In this document: in pieces, positions 1-12,202 of the stretch
Numbering within the stretch: the first letter of the stretch is position 1
Layout of the letters: each line of letters starts with the position of its first letter
Assembly (NCBI GenBank): GCA_022376515.1
Contig: WTXI01000005.1
Location: 744,001 to 808,000 of the forward strand
Source: Lactifluus volemus
Taxonomy: Eukaryota > Basidiomycota > Agaricomycetes > Russulales > Russulaceae
Reading direction: 5' to 3'
Length of the DNA: 64,000 nucleotides
The notes under the pieces: generated by a model
Databases searched by the model: none
Told to the model about the DNA's origin: nothing
What the model saw: only the letters and a program-made list of their open reading frames with translations
Program-made: the position numbers and the translations under genes

Positions 1-61
1 TCAGACTAAACTACCATTTTCAAAATACTTTTGAACATAGTTGACATCGTTAGCCTGTACG

Positions 62-1139
62 TTATTCAATCCCGAAACGCATATAAGAGCCAAATTCAGC
101 ACGTACCCAATCCCCCAAGAGACATAAAATGAGTGGGAGGTTCCTCAAGTCCTTGCCCAACTTGAATACGTTTGAAAAGTAATACTCTCCTTCTGCTTTG
201 ATAGGACCATCTCCCAATGTCTTAGGTCCCTTGTAAAAAAAAACCACCACTTTTCACCCGTGGTAATGCAACCTCGCAGACCAGACAGGCTTGCATGGAT
301 ATAAGTTAGATCAGGTTAGTTATTGGCAAAATAATGGACAAACTTGTGTCGATTGCAGTACGATGCTGCCACGAGTGGTGCCTTTATGATGGAGTCGTAT
401 ATGTCGTTTTTGTCGGCTCTGATGATGATCAGAGCAACTGGATGTAGGATGATTGAAGAGAGAATAAAGAGCGAATTTATCAGACGACGCACCATCAGGA
501 ACACAGGAAAGCAGGTAATCAATCACTCCACGGAATGAACGGTTGCCATAATCTGTCTCGAAAGTTGCCTCGGCAGGAATATTGGGGATTATGTCCACCT
601 TCTGTTGACCGTGCATTGTCGAAGCGATGTGCAGCAATATGATATCGATCAACATGGAATATCCGGCCTCAGCCTTGGAAGGGACAAGCATGAGATAGAA
701 TGAACTCCGGCAGCTGACATGGCTTACCGTAAGATGGACATTGTTGTGCACGAAGCTAATGAGTTGTGCAGTGGCATCAAAAGATAGACCGCCAGATGCA
801 GCACCGGCTTTCCCCTCAGCCTCGATCTCAACCCTATCCTTTTCTGATAGAGCGAGACCTGCAAACCAACGTATACCGACTTCACGGATGATGGTATGCA
901 AGTTAATTTTCAAGAACGGCGGTGGCTGAGAGTCCAGTGTGCGTCAACAACTACAAGTGTCATATAGGGGCAGCACAAACTCGAACGGTTGCCAGTGTAT
1001 CATGACGCCGCTTCTTGTGTGCACGACTCGATATAGGTCGGTCGTCAGGATCAAGACCTGGCTTAAAGGTTTCTTCTATTAAGAGTGAGGACGGCCCCTT
1101 TCTTTTCTTCGCGGACGACCTCTTTCTCTTGGAGGGCAT
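62..1139 (-). pseudogene. broken PD-(D/E)XK nuclease-like family gene
   Basis: The reading starts with a basic N-terminus (MPSKRKRSS, Lys/Arg-rich, perhaps a nuclear signal). It passes an intron whose donor lies just after the codons for TLATVR and continues with PPPFLKINLHTII in phase. The middle (GVIDYLL, then IIIRADKNDIYDS, then CITTGEKW, then LPLILCLLGDWV) resembles a large agaricomycete family in which a D-Y-L strand is followed by an E-A-K motif, a PD-(D/E)XK-like fold. Here the frame breaks near 470-490, just before the strand that should carry E-A-K, and that motif reads R-A-D-K. It breaks again at the T run at 232-244. With two breaks and a damaged key motif, it is probably a decayed copy. 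The family assignment is from memory of motif patterns. The upstream 20 codons in the same frame are less likely to be used. Confidence 0.5.
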
Positions 1140-1871
1140 GGTGTGAGAACAGGAGCCGGATCTCCTAAGTGGAGTTCTAGAGCGACGTTTCAAATGGCCG
1201 ACCGATCGCATAAATTCATAATTGAGCATGCTAACTCATCGAATGACAGTATATATGCCTTTTTCGGTTTCCTCAATTAATGATAGTCTGTTGAGACTGC
1301 GACCCGTGGGGTCTGCATCTGCATCTAATTCCCAACCGCGAGACTGAGCGTTAGGAAGAAAGGCCCCCTCTCCCCCTTTTGTTGCTTGCTTCTGCTGCTT
1401 GTGGAGGTGCGGCGGCGCACTGCAGAAAAAGTGACTGCCAGTGTGATGCGAACCAGTTTTGTGTGTGAGCCAGTGGAGCATGCAAGCCTCGTCTTGCCCA
1501 GCGATGCTGCCAGTGTTGTCTGCCTGTGCTGCACTGAGCGGCATGTGTCACCGATCAGTAGCGCTTGCCAGTGGGCACTGCAAACACCTGGATGAGGATG
1601 AGAATCTAGAGCACACAGCTGCAGGGACCGCGTCGTGATGGAGGTTAAGGGCATTGGGAGGGGATCTGGATCGGGTGCAGAAGTGTTTGTAGGAAGGGGG
1701 TCACTTCTGTACATGGGGGGAGTAGGTTGCACTACGAACATCTGTCGGTCTTGCTTTTGCTGTTCTAGAAGGCGAAACTTTTTGGTTGGAGCGGTGGCTG
1801 ACATTTGAACGGTAACAGCATCTTGATGAGTTGCTCATGCCAGTAGTATACAATAACTTATCTTTTCAGGC
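1140..1871. other. intergenic stretch, possible Pro/Ser-rich ORF on minus strand
   Basis: An open frame on the minus strand (1325-1804, starting MSATAPTKKFRLLEQQKQ) is proline- and serine-rich at its start and then becomes low complexity. I do not recognise it and would not call it a gene. The plus strand has several copies of TGCCAGTG between 1433 and 1575. Just before 1872 there is a good intron-like 3' end (TTATCTTTTCAG), so a 5' leader intron of the next gene may lie here. Confidence 0.3.
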
Positions 1872-3367
1872 ATGTCTCCGGTACTGACCCTCGCTTACTC
1901 TCCAATCTATGTCGAACCTGTTCTAGTACCAGACGAGCACGATGTCATTGAAGTAGTAGTATTCGAGTGCCCAGGGAAGGGAAAGGTTGTTGCCATTCAC
2001 AATACTACACACGACGCACTGGCAACAAAACCGCGGCCGTCCGATCTATCTTCGACGCTGACTCTCCTGGGTCTCCCCACGATGACAGCCTATCATATTC
2101 TAGTCGCGTCCTATACAGATTGTATAACCACCCTCCTCTTTGATCCGGTCGGCCCAATCCTCAAAGTCTCGTCTGAAGTCAAGGTCGGTGCCCGTCCGTC
2201 CTGGCTCACCGTGCACCCCAACGATCCCTCTCTCGTCTTTACGGGCTTGAACAAAGTGAGGGCGTTGTGATCGCGCTCAAATACGACAAAGACGGCAACG
2301 GCACCATAGTCGGCCAAATCCCGAGCGGCGGCGCAGACCCGGCGTCTCTCCTCGCCACTGCTGACACCCTCTTCGTTGGAAATGTGCGGCCACCCCCTCA
2401 CACATGTACTAGTTGCGCCGGGCCTATTGCTAATTGGTACGTTCTAACTGTAGTACTCATCTGGGACCATATTGGCTGTCCCACTATCTACTCACCGCCC
2501 TACTTTTCCGACGACCCGCTTGTGCCAACGCTGCGACCTTGCTGCAGCTCGAGGGTACGGGCCCAAGCACAGACCGTCAGAGGAGCTCGCACCCGCACCA
2601 CATCGTGTCCGTCCCCGGACGCACCGAACTTCTCGTTCCCGATCTAGGTGCTGACCGGACATGGCGCGTCGTGCACGACCAGCAACCAGCAACAGCTCTG
2701 ACAGGCTCCTTCACCGGCAAAGGCAGCGTCGTCGGCACGCTGATTCTGCAGGGCAATGTGGTGTATTCCCCAGGCAGTGGACCACGGCATGTCCTCTTTC
2801 ACAGTTGTCACTCTCTTCCGCTTCCCACCGTCTTCTACAACTCCCGTTGATTACTATATACTTATCATGCAAAACACCCATATAGACGGAATCTTGTACA
2901 CGCTACACGAACTTACGAGCACGCTCACAGCTCACCGCCTCCCGCCACTCCCAGCAACACCAACGCTGCTCAGCACGACGCGCACCCATCGGCGCACAGC
3001 AGACGAACCGCTCGGCGACCGTCTCGCAGCTGAGCTGCTCCTCGCGCCGCTCACGAAGGACCGCGAATCACCGTCATCGTTCTTTCTGTATGCCTCGAAC
3101 CGGAATCAGCCAGGTCCTGCGGGGGACACCATGGCGATCTTCTCGCTTGATGAACCTGGGACGCCCGAGCTCATCGCGGAAGTCCATACCGGTCTGAGAC
3201 ACCTGCGTGGGGCCGCCATCGGCGGTGAGGACGGTCGCTGGGTTGTGTTGGGTGGCACGAATGGCGGCGGGGTCAAAGTGTATGAACGTGTCGATGGGGG
3301 GCGTTCCTTAAGCGAGGTTGCGGCTCTGCCAGAGGTCAGAGCACCAACTGCCTTTCTGTGGTTGTAA
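1872..3367 (+). CDS. lactonase-type seven-bladed beta-propeller protein (6-phosphogluconolactonase-like), frameshifted
   Basis: It resembles the fungal lactonase family (3-carboxymuconate cyclase / 6-phosphogluconolactonase type), cytosolic beta-propellers that open sugar or muconate lactones. The match begins at MTAYHILVASYTD (ATG 2082), runs through GARPSWLTVHP, ALKYDKDGNG and SSHPHHIVSVPG, and ends in the blade GTNGGGVKVYERV. The open frame starts earlier, at ATG 1872, so the true start is uncertain. Introns are at 2384-2453, which restores NYSSGTILAV, and 2804-2885, which joins LFH to NGILYTLHEL. Two shifts interrupt it. Near 2253-2256 one A seems missing before EGVVIALKYD. Near 2515-2518 the frame changes between PTFPTT and ACANAATLLQ. 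Everything between the shifts is well conserved, so this may be a sequencing problem or a recent pseudogene. Substrate specificity cannot be inferred. Confidence 0.7.
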
Positions 3368-4672
3368 GGAGTACCAACTTTGAAGTTGCCGAGCTGGCTG
3401 CAAAAAAGTAGAGTCACGATGCACTTGCCTGTTGTTACATGACGGGTGAGAACGAGTAAGAAAATAAATATAATTTCCTGCGTTGTAGGTACACCGGTAG
3501 ACCAAGGCGATACATGGGACATTCCATTCAACAAGGGATGGCAACATTAGGTTTGACGAGAACATCTGCAGAGGGGAGAGTGGACAGGATGGACGTCCCG
3601 TTGCCAGTAATGAGATAGGATAAGCGGGTCCGGGTCTGGTGGATACGGTTAAACCAACTCTCCACCACCACAAAGTCCAAAGATGCTTCCACCACTCACA
3701 CGGTACCACTCATCCCTCCCAAACACAAAGTTGAACTGAGGCCCGGCCCCGTAAAACCACAATAGCGCCCTCTAACCCACACTCTCCAAAATTGGTCCTG
3801 ACCACCAACACCTCCATCCAATTTCAATCACGCCATCCACCGCCAAATCATCCAGACAATATCCGAGATGATGAAAGAAGATATGAAATATGCATACATT
3901 CATGGAATCCTTGCACATCCACCACCAGGTGGCAAACTTGGGAGGTTCTGGCACCAACCAAGGAACTATTTGTGCATTGGACCATTGGGTTGGCATTGGC
4001 ACTAACATGTTTCTAATGATAAGGGGAGGTGCTGCAAATTTGAAACAGCAAGGTCCATGTCAAACTTTACTTTCCACTCCAAAAACTCAAATTCTGTCCA
4101 GCGATTGCTGCTTGAGTAAGCCCATTCATCAAGACTTCTGTGTCTGGCTTCACAGAAGTCTTGATGGATGGGCTTGCCCAGGCAGCAATTGCTGGACAAG
4201 AGGCTTGGAATAGGGCAGTCACTTTTTCTGTGGTGTGCAGCTCAGTCTGAGTCTTGCAGTTGTCAAACACTACTTTCACAGCACAGACTTGTGGCTGGAA
4301 ATCAACTATTGTTACTAGTATTGTATACGGAAGGGAATTAGATGCAGATGTAGACCCCGCGGGTTGCAGTCTCAACAGACTATCAGAAATAAAAAAAAAT
4401 AAAAGGCTACTTTCAAGGTAAAGGTGGACTTAAAATCGCTCAATGATTCGTATCTCAATATAGTACTGCATGTACATATATACCACACCGAGAACATCCA
4501 TGTTCAATATGACATTTACTCTACGTTAGTAAACAGTAATTAGGCCCCGTGCTACGTTAAGCCAGAACCCACACATGATATGATACACCGATGTTAAGAT
4601 ACCTATATCAACAAATGATGCAATTCGGATGCAGTTCTTGTGTTTGTCGTAAATGGACTTCGAGCTGAACGT
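3368..4672. other. non-genic stretch with scattered minus-strand coding-like pieces
   Basis: No complete gene is visible. Minus-strand fragments around 3772-4375 (for example PLIIRNMLVPMPTQW and QIVPWLVPEPPKFATW) look more protein-like than random but are interrupted and unrecognised. They surround the long inverted repeat at 4096-4197 and may be remnants of a mobile element. The rest (4380-4670) is AT-richer and empty. Confidence 0.35.
4096..4197. repeat. long imperfect hairpin (two 47-nt arms, 8-nt loop)
   Basis: The left arm 4096-4142 and the right arm 4151-4197 are reverse complements at 42 of 47 positions, separated by TCTGGCTT. All five differences are transitions. In a plus-strand RNA four of them would be G-U pairs and one an A-C mismatch. 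This could be a foldback or MITE remnant, or a source of hairpin small RNA. No flanking target-site duplication was recognised. Confidence 0.8.
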
Positions 4673-6016
4673 TCAGTGTGCCCTCTGCGTCCACATAAGA
4701 CGATGCGCTATGATATTGATATATCGTGAGTAAAGTTTCAGAGGGAAAAAAGAAGGGAGGCGGAGGATGATGACCCACTCGTTCTGAAGGGTCTCCGAGA
4801 ATTTCTCGAGAGACACGACGATTTCACGCGATCCGCTGGGGGAGATCTGGAAGCTGCTTGTCCTGATGGGAACTGATATCAGCGGACGCTGTTTTCCAGA
4901 GTTGGGAATCTTCTTCGGAGGCTGGGGTCGGTTAAGGGTCGTCGCTTTCCGTGCTGATGCTTGGGGATCTGGCGTCGATGGAGGTGGGGACGAAGGCGAG
5001 GACTGGCCAATGATAGAGAGCCGGGCATCGACCCACGTGGGAGGGCTGTGGTCGTCAAGACCGAGTGCGATGAGCCACTCGCCAGGACGGCCTGGGTGTG
5101 AATTCGGTGCCACGGATGCACCCGCAACGCAAAAGACGAGGTACCACAATCTCCCTTGAACAACTTATGTTTCAGCCAGCGCACACCAAAAAAAAAATGA
5201 TAGGACAAAAGACGTACCGGATGCGATAAACTCGATCTTGGCCGACTGGGACACGCGCATGCGTAGTTGGAACTGTGAGAGAGCGAAGCGTACGGTGAAC
5301 GCGCCGCCACTGTTGGGCTGTTCCTTGACAGAGACTGTGTCAGCCACGTCGGTGCTTCCGAGGAGTACCACGTCCGTCCCGAGGCGTTGCAAGAACCCTT
5401 CATAGCGTCGCCCGAGACGCACAAACAACGCATTGTTTGATACGGTCATGCACGCGAGACGTGCATCCGCGATGCTCTGAACATTCAGCGGGACGCAAGC
5501 GTCTAATATCGCGAGCACGAGGGCGTCTGGGTCCTGCGACGGTGTCGTTCCATGGTCTCCCTTGACCGTGACGGACGCCGCCGAGGTGGGAGGACGTTTG
5601 AGGATGGCCCAGTAGATGGGGGAATAGCCCTCGATGAACGGGTCCTGCAGGATGGTGGAAAAGTCGAGGCCCTGCGCGTTGCAGGCCTCGGCGCAGCTGT
5701 CGAGTACGGAGATCCATTCGAGCTCGGAGGGACGAGCCTGCGAGAGGAGGTCACGGAGTACAGATTGTGTCGTGGCGCGGACCTGCTTGGCGGTTTTGGA
5801 AAGGCCGAAAATGGATGTCGGGAACCATCGCGACGTCGCGGCTGGTTTTACGCGGATCTTTGAATTACGTTTCGAGTGCGAGTGTGACCGGGAAGTTGAG
5901 GTCGGGTCGGACGTGTCAGGGGGCCGGAGACCAGGTTTGGAGTCGGAGGAAGCCTTAAGGGAATGTGGGTACGGTGGTGGGGCATCGTCACCAAATGCCT
6001 GGGATTTATCAATCAT
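4673..6016 (-). CDS. conserved hypothetical protein, two exons, 429 aa
   Basis: The coding sequence is intact. Exon 1 is 6016-5218, the intron 5217-5164 (54 nt, donor GTACGT, phase 1), and exon 2 5163-4673, together exactly 430 codons with the stop. The first ~70 residues are Ser/Pro/Lys-rich and probably disordered (PPPYPHSLKASSDSK). A folded part follows, with GYSPIYWAILKRP resembling one helix of an ankyrin-like solenoid and several acidic/hydrophobic helices before it. The C-terminal part has a beta-rich stretch (SGREIVVSLEKFSE, EWVIILRLPSFFPLKLY). No catalytic motif, signal peptide or membrane segment is visible. I recognise it only as a basidiomycete-type conserved protein and assign no function. 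The short intron and consistent frame make it a confident gene. Confidence 0.75.
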
Positions 6017-6363
6017 GGTCGAGTTGAAAGAATGGGATGGACAAGCTGAAAACCAGACTACTTAGGGTCCGCAGTACAAGTCCATGTCAGCACCAACGTG
6101 CGAGCGCTTTCACCGCAACAAGACAGTGCGGCTGTGCCTGCACGGCTGCCAGTGGTGCATAGTCGTGACAGCTTGGCTGTGCCAGTTGATGCACGTGTGG
6201 GGGGTGTGACATACGGCCAAACCGATGAGAATAAATTAGAGGAAAGCGAGAGGATGATACAGTATGTACAAAGGTATGTGGTATATCTGTCCAACACGTG
6301 ACAAAATCGAGAATATGAATGAATGTCCCAAAGGATATCATAGGAATAATTGGTTTCATACGG
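6017..6363. other. intergenic region, no feature seen
   Basis: Open frames here are short and overlap on both strands. The region probably contains the upstream leader of the 6016 gene and the 3' end of the FAM72 gene. Confidence 0.5.
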
Positions 6364-7658
6364 CTACCGATCATACGCAATCGAGCTAATCCCTCGAGTG
6401 CAGTGGTCATCCGTGACACCAGGAATCTCACCGCTTTGAATGAGATGATGCCAGTACAGGGTATCACCCGCTCGGAGTGGCTGGGTGCTTGGCTTGTGTG
6501 AATCTGAAACGAGGCGTGATGGCACCGGGCACGGTGAATCGGATACGAGTTGCGGCATGGTGATATATGGCGGAGTCAATGTGGGGGAGCCAATCGGTGA
6601 TGTGTGCGTGGCGGGGAGGTCCGGTGTATCAGGAAGGAAAGACCGCGGAGGGGAAGGAAGAATTTGGGACGACTTGGTATATGCGGGCAAAATCCCGCGC
6701 TCACCTGGTGTATAATGTCTCTCCGAAGCAATGAGCTCGGACGAGTGGAACACGAAACGGTGGCCATTTGTCACGCGATTTGTGGCCAAGCTCGAAGATG
6801 TGCATCGGGCGCACTAGAATTTTCATCCAGATAATTATGAAACCAGGGGCAGATGAAACGAGAGATCTTACCGGAATGACAATCATATATCCTACACTCG
6901 TTCCGCAACCGTGCAACAGAGAGTTTGGGTCAGACAGTCACATGTTCGGGGTTGCTGTTCGACTGGCCGTCGAAGTGAAAAAGAATCTGGCTTTGCAGAA
7001 TAGGCTGAACAGTTGACAGGGAGTGCATCTGTGGAGTAGAGTGGAACATGCGGACGAAGCAGCAGGACAGCCTGGAGAATGACGCTTGCGAATGAGGGAG
7101 GTAGAACAAGACCAGCAGCCTAAACGCACCTTCATGCCTCGATTAGTCAAGAAAGTTCGGCAATGCTTGCACTCCAGCAGCCACACTTTATGTGCAATGC
7201 GCTGTGTAGAGGCAGTGACGCGGCGGTGGTGTGTGCATCTGCGGGAGAACTGCTAGAATGCCACTGTACATAGTTGGGATATGCCCAGGTGGAGTGTCGA
7301 CTCATCAAAGATGGTGGGGATAAAAACTCCTGGTGAGTGGAGTCGAGACTGGAAGGAGAAAAAGGGAGTTCTGTGGGGGTATGAACTTGGTACCGAGGGT
7401 CGGAGGCTGTATCGTATATAGCTGTAGGTTCGAGTTGATGGAAATGATGACGCCCCGTCGAGTGTGTGGCGACAGCGCCAGGGTGAGATGTGGCAGGGGT
7501 ATAGTAGGAGGGATTAGTAGCGGCGGTTGCGTTGTGAAGGTGGGCGGGCGGTGTTGTTGATGGCATCGAGGATGAATGTCTGATACCAGTTGCGATGGGA
7601 TGTGAGAGCAGGTCTGGGGTAAAGAGACCAATTCCAAAGGTAATTCAAGATTTTGCAT
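6364..7658 (-). CDS. FAM72: FAM72 family protein, frameshifted
   Basis: FAM72 proteins are small Cys-rich proteins. In mammals FAM72A binds and antagonises the uracil glycosylase UNG2, but the fungal role is unknown. Read in order on the minus strand: MQNLELP, GLFTPDLLSHPIATG, a long Ser/Thr/Pro-rich insert, HKVWLLECKHCRTFLTNRGM, AVLLLRPHVPLYSTDALPVN, a CDCL/CC-HGCG zinc-type cluster, GYMIVIP, CARCTSSS, NGHRFVFHSSELIASERHY and LYWHHLIQSGEIPGV. These match the family's CKFC-x-LSSRGMKA, STD, CxxC and FHSQ blocks. Introns follow NRGMK (acceptor TCTCCAG) and MIVIP. The frame breaks at about 7636-7638 (T run), somewhere in 7215-7240, and at 6912-6914 (one C missing between LC and CHGCG). The N-terminal extension is much longer than in animal proteins. 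It lies head-to-head with the next gene. Confidence 0.75.
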
Positions 7659-7712
7659 TTCGGCAGAGATGTAAGAGCCAACTAGTCTGATCGGGGTCCT
7701 CGTCCTTGTTCT
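7659..7712. promoter_or_regulatory. 54-bp bidirectional promoter region
   Basis: Only 54 bp separate the presumed start codons of FAM72 (minus) and the metallo-hydrolase (plus), so the two must share promoter sequence. No TATA element is evident. Confidence 0.5.
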
Positions 7713-9311
7713 ATGACTTCCGATTCCGAAGCTAGACGTCTCCCTCAGTTGACACTAAAGACCGTTAGTGAGTTTGAGTGTGTGAACGTGCGTGCGTGAG
7801 ACCGGGCGTCAAAACGACCGCTGGCTCTCCTCTACGTCATCATCATGTCTCTCAAGGCCGTCAACTATCTAGCAATATCTTTTCTCGTCGACAATTCAAT
7901 CGAATGGTTCTTTTTCCCTCTATCTTTATCCTATTGCTAACGACTCACCTTCAAGGATGTCAAAACTACCATCTGGTTTCACCCATGAGATGCGGCATCA
8001 TCTCACTCATAAGGTACCCGAACTCGACCCTCTCACCAGCGTGCCTGTTCTTCCACTCGAGAATTTCTGTTGTGGTCAGCATTCGGCATTTTCTTGTCAC
8101 CGATCTAGCGCTGACTCGGTCACATAGCTGCACATGGTTTCTCCGTTCTGATTGTAAGTTATGTCCTTCCCAATCAGCTAGAAGCGCCCGGAAACGTGAA
8201 ATTATTCACGTAAATGGCATCAGGAAACTCGGGAGACTGATAACACATCTCCTCGCTTCACTCTCTTTGACACTGGTCCAGAATCCAAGTCGCTGTCTCG
8301 CAACCTAGCTGGGCTGGGTACACCCCTTGTCCCGATCGAGCGCGTTGTAATTTCCCACTGGCATGCTGACCACACTGGCGGCTTACTCTCCTTCCTTGAT
8401 CTCCGTCGTAAGGAATCGGGAGCGCTGGCAAGCGCCATTGTCGACGTACATCCTAATCGCCCTACTGCTCGTGGCATTGCACCTCCACCATCAGGCAAGA
8501 TCATCTGTCAGCTACCTCGAGACCCATCCTTTGAGGACATCGAGGCGCATGGGGGCACAGTGGAAAAACATGCTGAGGGACATGTCATTGCGGACGATAC
8601 CGTTTGGGTGAGCGGCGAGATCCCTCGCGTGACTCCTTTCGAAGCTGGCTTGATCGGTGGCGTGCGTTTTGTGCCTAACGAGGATGGCACATCCGGGAGC
8701 TGGTCTGAAGAGCCAGTGAGTCGGGGCTCTGTCATTTCTAATCGGTAAACATTTTCACAAACATGAAGGGCCTAGGACATAATGGATGAGAGATACGCTG
8801 CCGTAGATGTACTCGGGAGGGGACTCGTTATCTTCAGCGCGTTAGTGACCTAGATCGTGATGAAGCGGCGCTTAGGATATCTTCATAAGCAGTTGCTCGC
8901 ACGCAGGCATCGTAAACGTTGTCAAGGATGCCATCAAGACGTTCTCGAGGCCAATATACATGGTACGTTGGTGTGCCTTTCCTCTTTGAAATTTTGGCCT
9001 ATAATAGTCATCTCTCATCTTGCACTGCACAGATCGTGGGTGGGCTGCACCTTGCCGGCCCCGAGCTGGCAGATAGGATAAGACCCACAGTCGACTTCCT
9101 CTCTGAGGATCTCATCCCCGCGCCGGTTTATGTGCTGCCGATGCACTGTTCCGGGTTTGCTGCGAAGATCGCCCTGGAAGCTGCGCTGGGTGAGGGTTGC
9201 GTACCAGCTGGCGTCGGTCACAGGGTCATCATCAGTGGCATCCCAGATGGCGTGCAAGCTTACGCCCTCCCAGCATCCGCTCACGCTGAAGGGTATGGTA
9301 ACTGTTCTTAA
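7713..9311 (+). CDS. metallo-beta-lactamase superfamily hydrolase (MJ0296/dihydropterin synthase-like)
   Basis: Eight exons (7713-7763, 7857-7906, 7956-8074, 8128-8153, 8224-8715, 8776-8840, 8893-8962, 9033-9311) splice to exactly 383 codons plus stop with every phase correct. Exon 4 is only 26 nt. The core has AHGFSVLI and LFDTGPESKSL, and the metal-binding HWHADH in VVISHWHADHTGG. Further on are DERYAAVDVLGRGLVIFSA, the typical CSHAGIVN motif, GGLHLAG and LPMHCSGF. This order is that of the subfamily named after 7,8-dihydropterin-6-methyl-4-(beta-D-ribofuranosyl)-aminobenzene-5'-phosphate synthase, widespread in fungi with unknown substrates. All predicted metal ligands appear present, so it is probably an active soluble di-zinc hydrolase. 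No signal peptide is visible. It is one of the few multi-exon genes here without any frame break. Confidence 0.88.
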
Positions 9312-11054
<1,743 letters not shown>

Positions 11055-12202
11055 GTGTTGGTAGTTGTAGTCATCAAGTCCAGCTGTTGTAACGCTTGCT
11101 CGTAGTATCGTGAATATCAATATGGTGAACGCTTACACGGACGTTGACTTAGTACTGGCATGAGGTTGCTTGCAAGATCAACGCAACGTGGACACGTGAA
11201 AGTGGGATTTCGTGTCGAACGGGTGTCGTCGATTTCCACACTGTGCTCCGTGTGAGTCTACACGAGCTCAGGGTATGTCTAGGTGACAATTGGGAGCTCC
11301 AAGACAACGTTATCAATGACCTAACAACCGAGCTGTCCGGGCTTCGTCTGCCTGCGACTCATCAAGCTTCGAACTACTAGGTGAGTACTTATCGCACGTC
11401 ACTCCTAAAAAATGAACCTTGTGACAGCCACCTACATGCGATTCCCCTTTACAGGTCCTCCTAATTCAAGCTGGGTTCCATATACCGTATATATCCGCAG
11501 CCTCCATCCCTTTCCCGTCTCCGCGTCCGCTTCTATAGAGTTTCTTGCTCGCGCATAACAGAAGACATTGGGGCGTTGATCGGAAACCATCTCTGTGCCC
11601 GCGGGTTACGTGTGATAACGAAACTCATACTCATACTAATAGAGAGGCCCCACTTTGAAGCCATTATCATCATGATGTGCCGAATGCTTACATGGTAAAG
11701 TTGGTGCGGGGAGCTAGACATGGGCACGTGATCGTCAGGTCTCGTCAGACTTCCATCAAAAACTCACCGACCGCGTGGATCTACAGGAGCTCAGAGCATG
11801 TCCTGGTCACCGCTAAGCCGTGGACCCTGCCATAGCATTTCATGCAAGTCACTCGACCCAAGGGATCCCTACAGCATCGCTCAGCACCATGCCGGGCCTC
11901 GTGCATTTTATCCGCAGCCACCACCTCCCATATCCGTGCCCTTCATGTGCGACCAAGAATCTTCCATCCGAAGCCATGCGAGGCATTGCAGCTTTTTGAT
12001 CGGAAACTTTCAAATCTCTCTCTGCGCCCTCAGGGCCATGGGCGACTAGGGAACTTCATTTAGAAGTCGTGGGCATATTATAAAGAGTCTACTGCAACGC
12101 CGCAGTACTGTCTGTACTGTCATTCTGACACTTCAAAGTACTGTACGTCCTCGTTTTTCACCGGTCTGGGGGGTTCATTGGTGGTTGACCCATCTGGTAG
12201 TC
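11055..12202. repeat. intergenic region holding a diverged direct duplication
   Basis: Two blocks resemble each other at an offset of about 420-520 bp. One pair is the AGCTCAGGGTATGTC region near 11270 and AGCTCAGAGCATGTC near 11788. The others are ATCCGCAGCC near 11500 and 11917, and TTGATCGGAAAC near 11577 and 11997. They lie between the polyubiquitin gene and its diverged paralogue and are consistent with the whole locus having been duplicated. A TATAAAG at about 12076 probably serves the paralogue. No gene was seen. Confidence 0.5.

Noticed and set aside
1325..1804. 159-codon minus-strand frame
   Set aside because: Starts plausibly but becomes low complexity and overlaps repeated TGCCAGTG motifs; no splice or family support.
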